A stretch of 64,000 nt of DNA from Apoda limacodes (lineage: Eukaryota > Arthropoda > Insecta > Lepidoptera > Limacodidae). Below, one piece after another: positions 63,805 to 64,000 of the stretch (the stretch's first letter is position 1; every line of letters begins with the position of its first letter). A program made the position numbers and the translations under genes. The notes beneath the pieces are model-generated. The model saw only the letters and a program-made list of their open reading frames with translations. It was not told the DNA's origin and searched no databases. The stretch covers positions 4,340,001 through 4,404,000 of the forward strand of contig OX291551.1 of NCBI GenBank assembly GCA_946406115.1. The letters run 5' to 3'.

Positions 63805-64000
63805 CCTTATTTATATATAAAAATTGTCATGTCACGTTGTTTGTCCATCATGAACTCCTAAACTAATGAACCGCTTTTAATGAAATTTCGCACACTGTCT
63901 ACAGTTTGGTCTAACTTAAGAGATAGGATAGGATGCAATATTTTTTATTGCAAAATATTTGTTTATTATATGACAAAAGGTTATTATTATTATTTGTGAG
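63805..64000 (+). repeat. dispersed repeat, 5' part, cut by window edge
   Basis: TATATATAAAAATTGTCATGTC, then CTCCTAAACTAATGAACCGC-TTTTAATGAAATTTCGCAC: a common lepidopteran repeat start. Confidence 0.5.

Overview
The window is animal nuclear DNA, most likely from a moth or butterfly (Lepidoptera). It is AT-rich, has no operons or long ORFs, carries spliced exons with GT-AG borders, and is filled with decayed copies of repeat families that I know as typical of Lepidoptera (the 'reduced-GGTTCCGTAC' repeat, the 'ATTATAAATG...GGCAAAAGCTAGT' repeat, tRNA-headed SINEs, RTE, Jockey-type and CR1/Jockey-type LINEs). The species cannot be fixed from sequence alone.

The only convincing host gene is an aminoacylase-1-like (M20 metallopeptidase) gene on the + strand. 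Exon 1 (34861-35014) encodes a signal peptide and the N terminus, exon 2 (43147-43313) the zinc-binding NSHMD motif, exon 3 (48850-49021) the RGAQD motif, and a last exon (61538-61856) the C-terminal catalytic half with a conserved metal-binding His. The tail looks like a GPI-anchor signal. About 200 residues expected between exon 3 and the last exon were not found in the 12.5 kb intron, so the locus is either degraded or has exons I could not see. A second exon 1 of the same family lies on the - strand at 4132-4393, with the same splice phase but an in-frame stop, so the window holds at least one extra broken paralog pointing the other way. The midgut enzymes of caterpillars that split fatty-acid amino-acid conjugates belong to this family; the role here is inferred.

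Layout. 1-4.1 kb: a 53-bp minisatellite, a SINE, and LINE scraps. 4.1-16 kb: broken aminoacylase exon, a recombinase-like small ORF, a CR1/Jockey-type LINE tail, 5S-rRNA-derived repeats, a pogo-like transposase fossil, and 21-bp and ~130-bp tandem repeats. 16.5-26.5 kb: a segmental duplication (copies A 16532-20677 and B 23249-26516). Both copies carry a LINE tail, a fossil exon of unknown origin and a THAP zinc-finger exon. Copy A has gained a 1243-bp piggyBac-like element at a TTAA that is still empty in copy B. 27-33 kb: a P-element-like transposase fossil on the - strand, lying inside a pair of distant inverted repeats. 34.8-61.9 kb: the aminoacylase gene, with introns full of TEs: several terminal-inverted-repeat MITEs, a Daphne/Jockey-like LINE family in at least nine pieces (the best copy, 57848-60215, is broken by a single-base frameshift), Jockey and RTE fragments, a 360-bp foldback element nested in a LINE, and a second internal duplication within intron 3. 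61.9-64 kb: more dispersed repeats.

I found no genuine tRNA, rRNA or CRISPR locus. Gene functions are read from motifs by eye; no database search was run.
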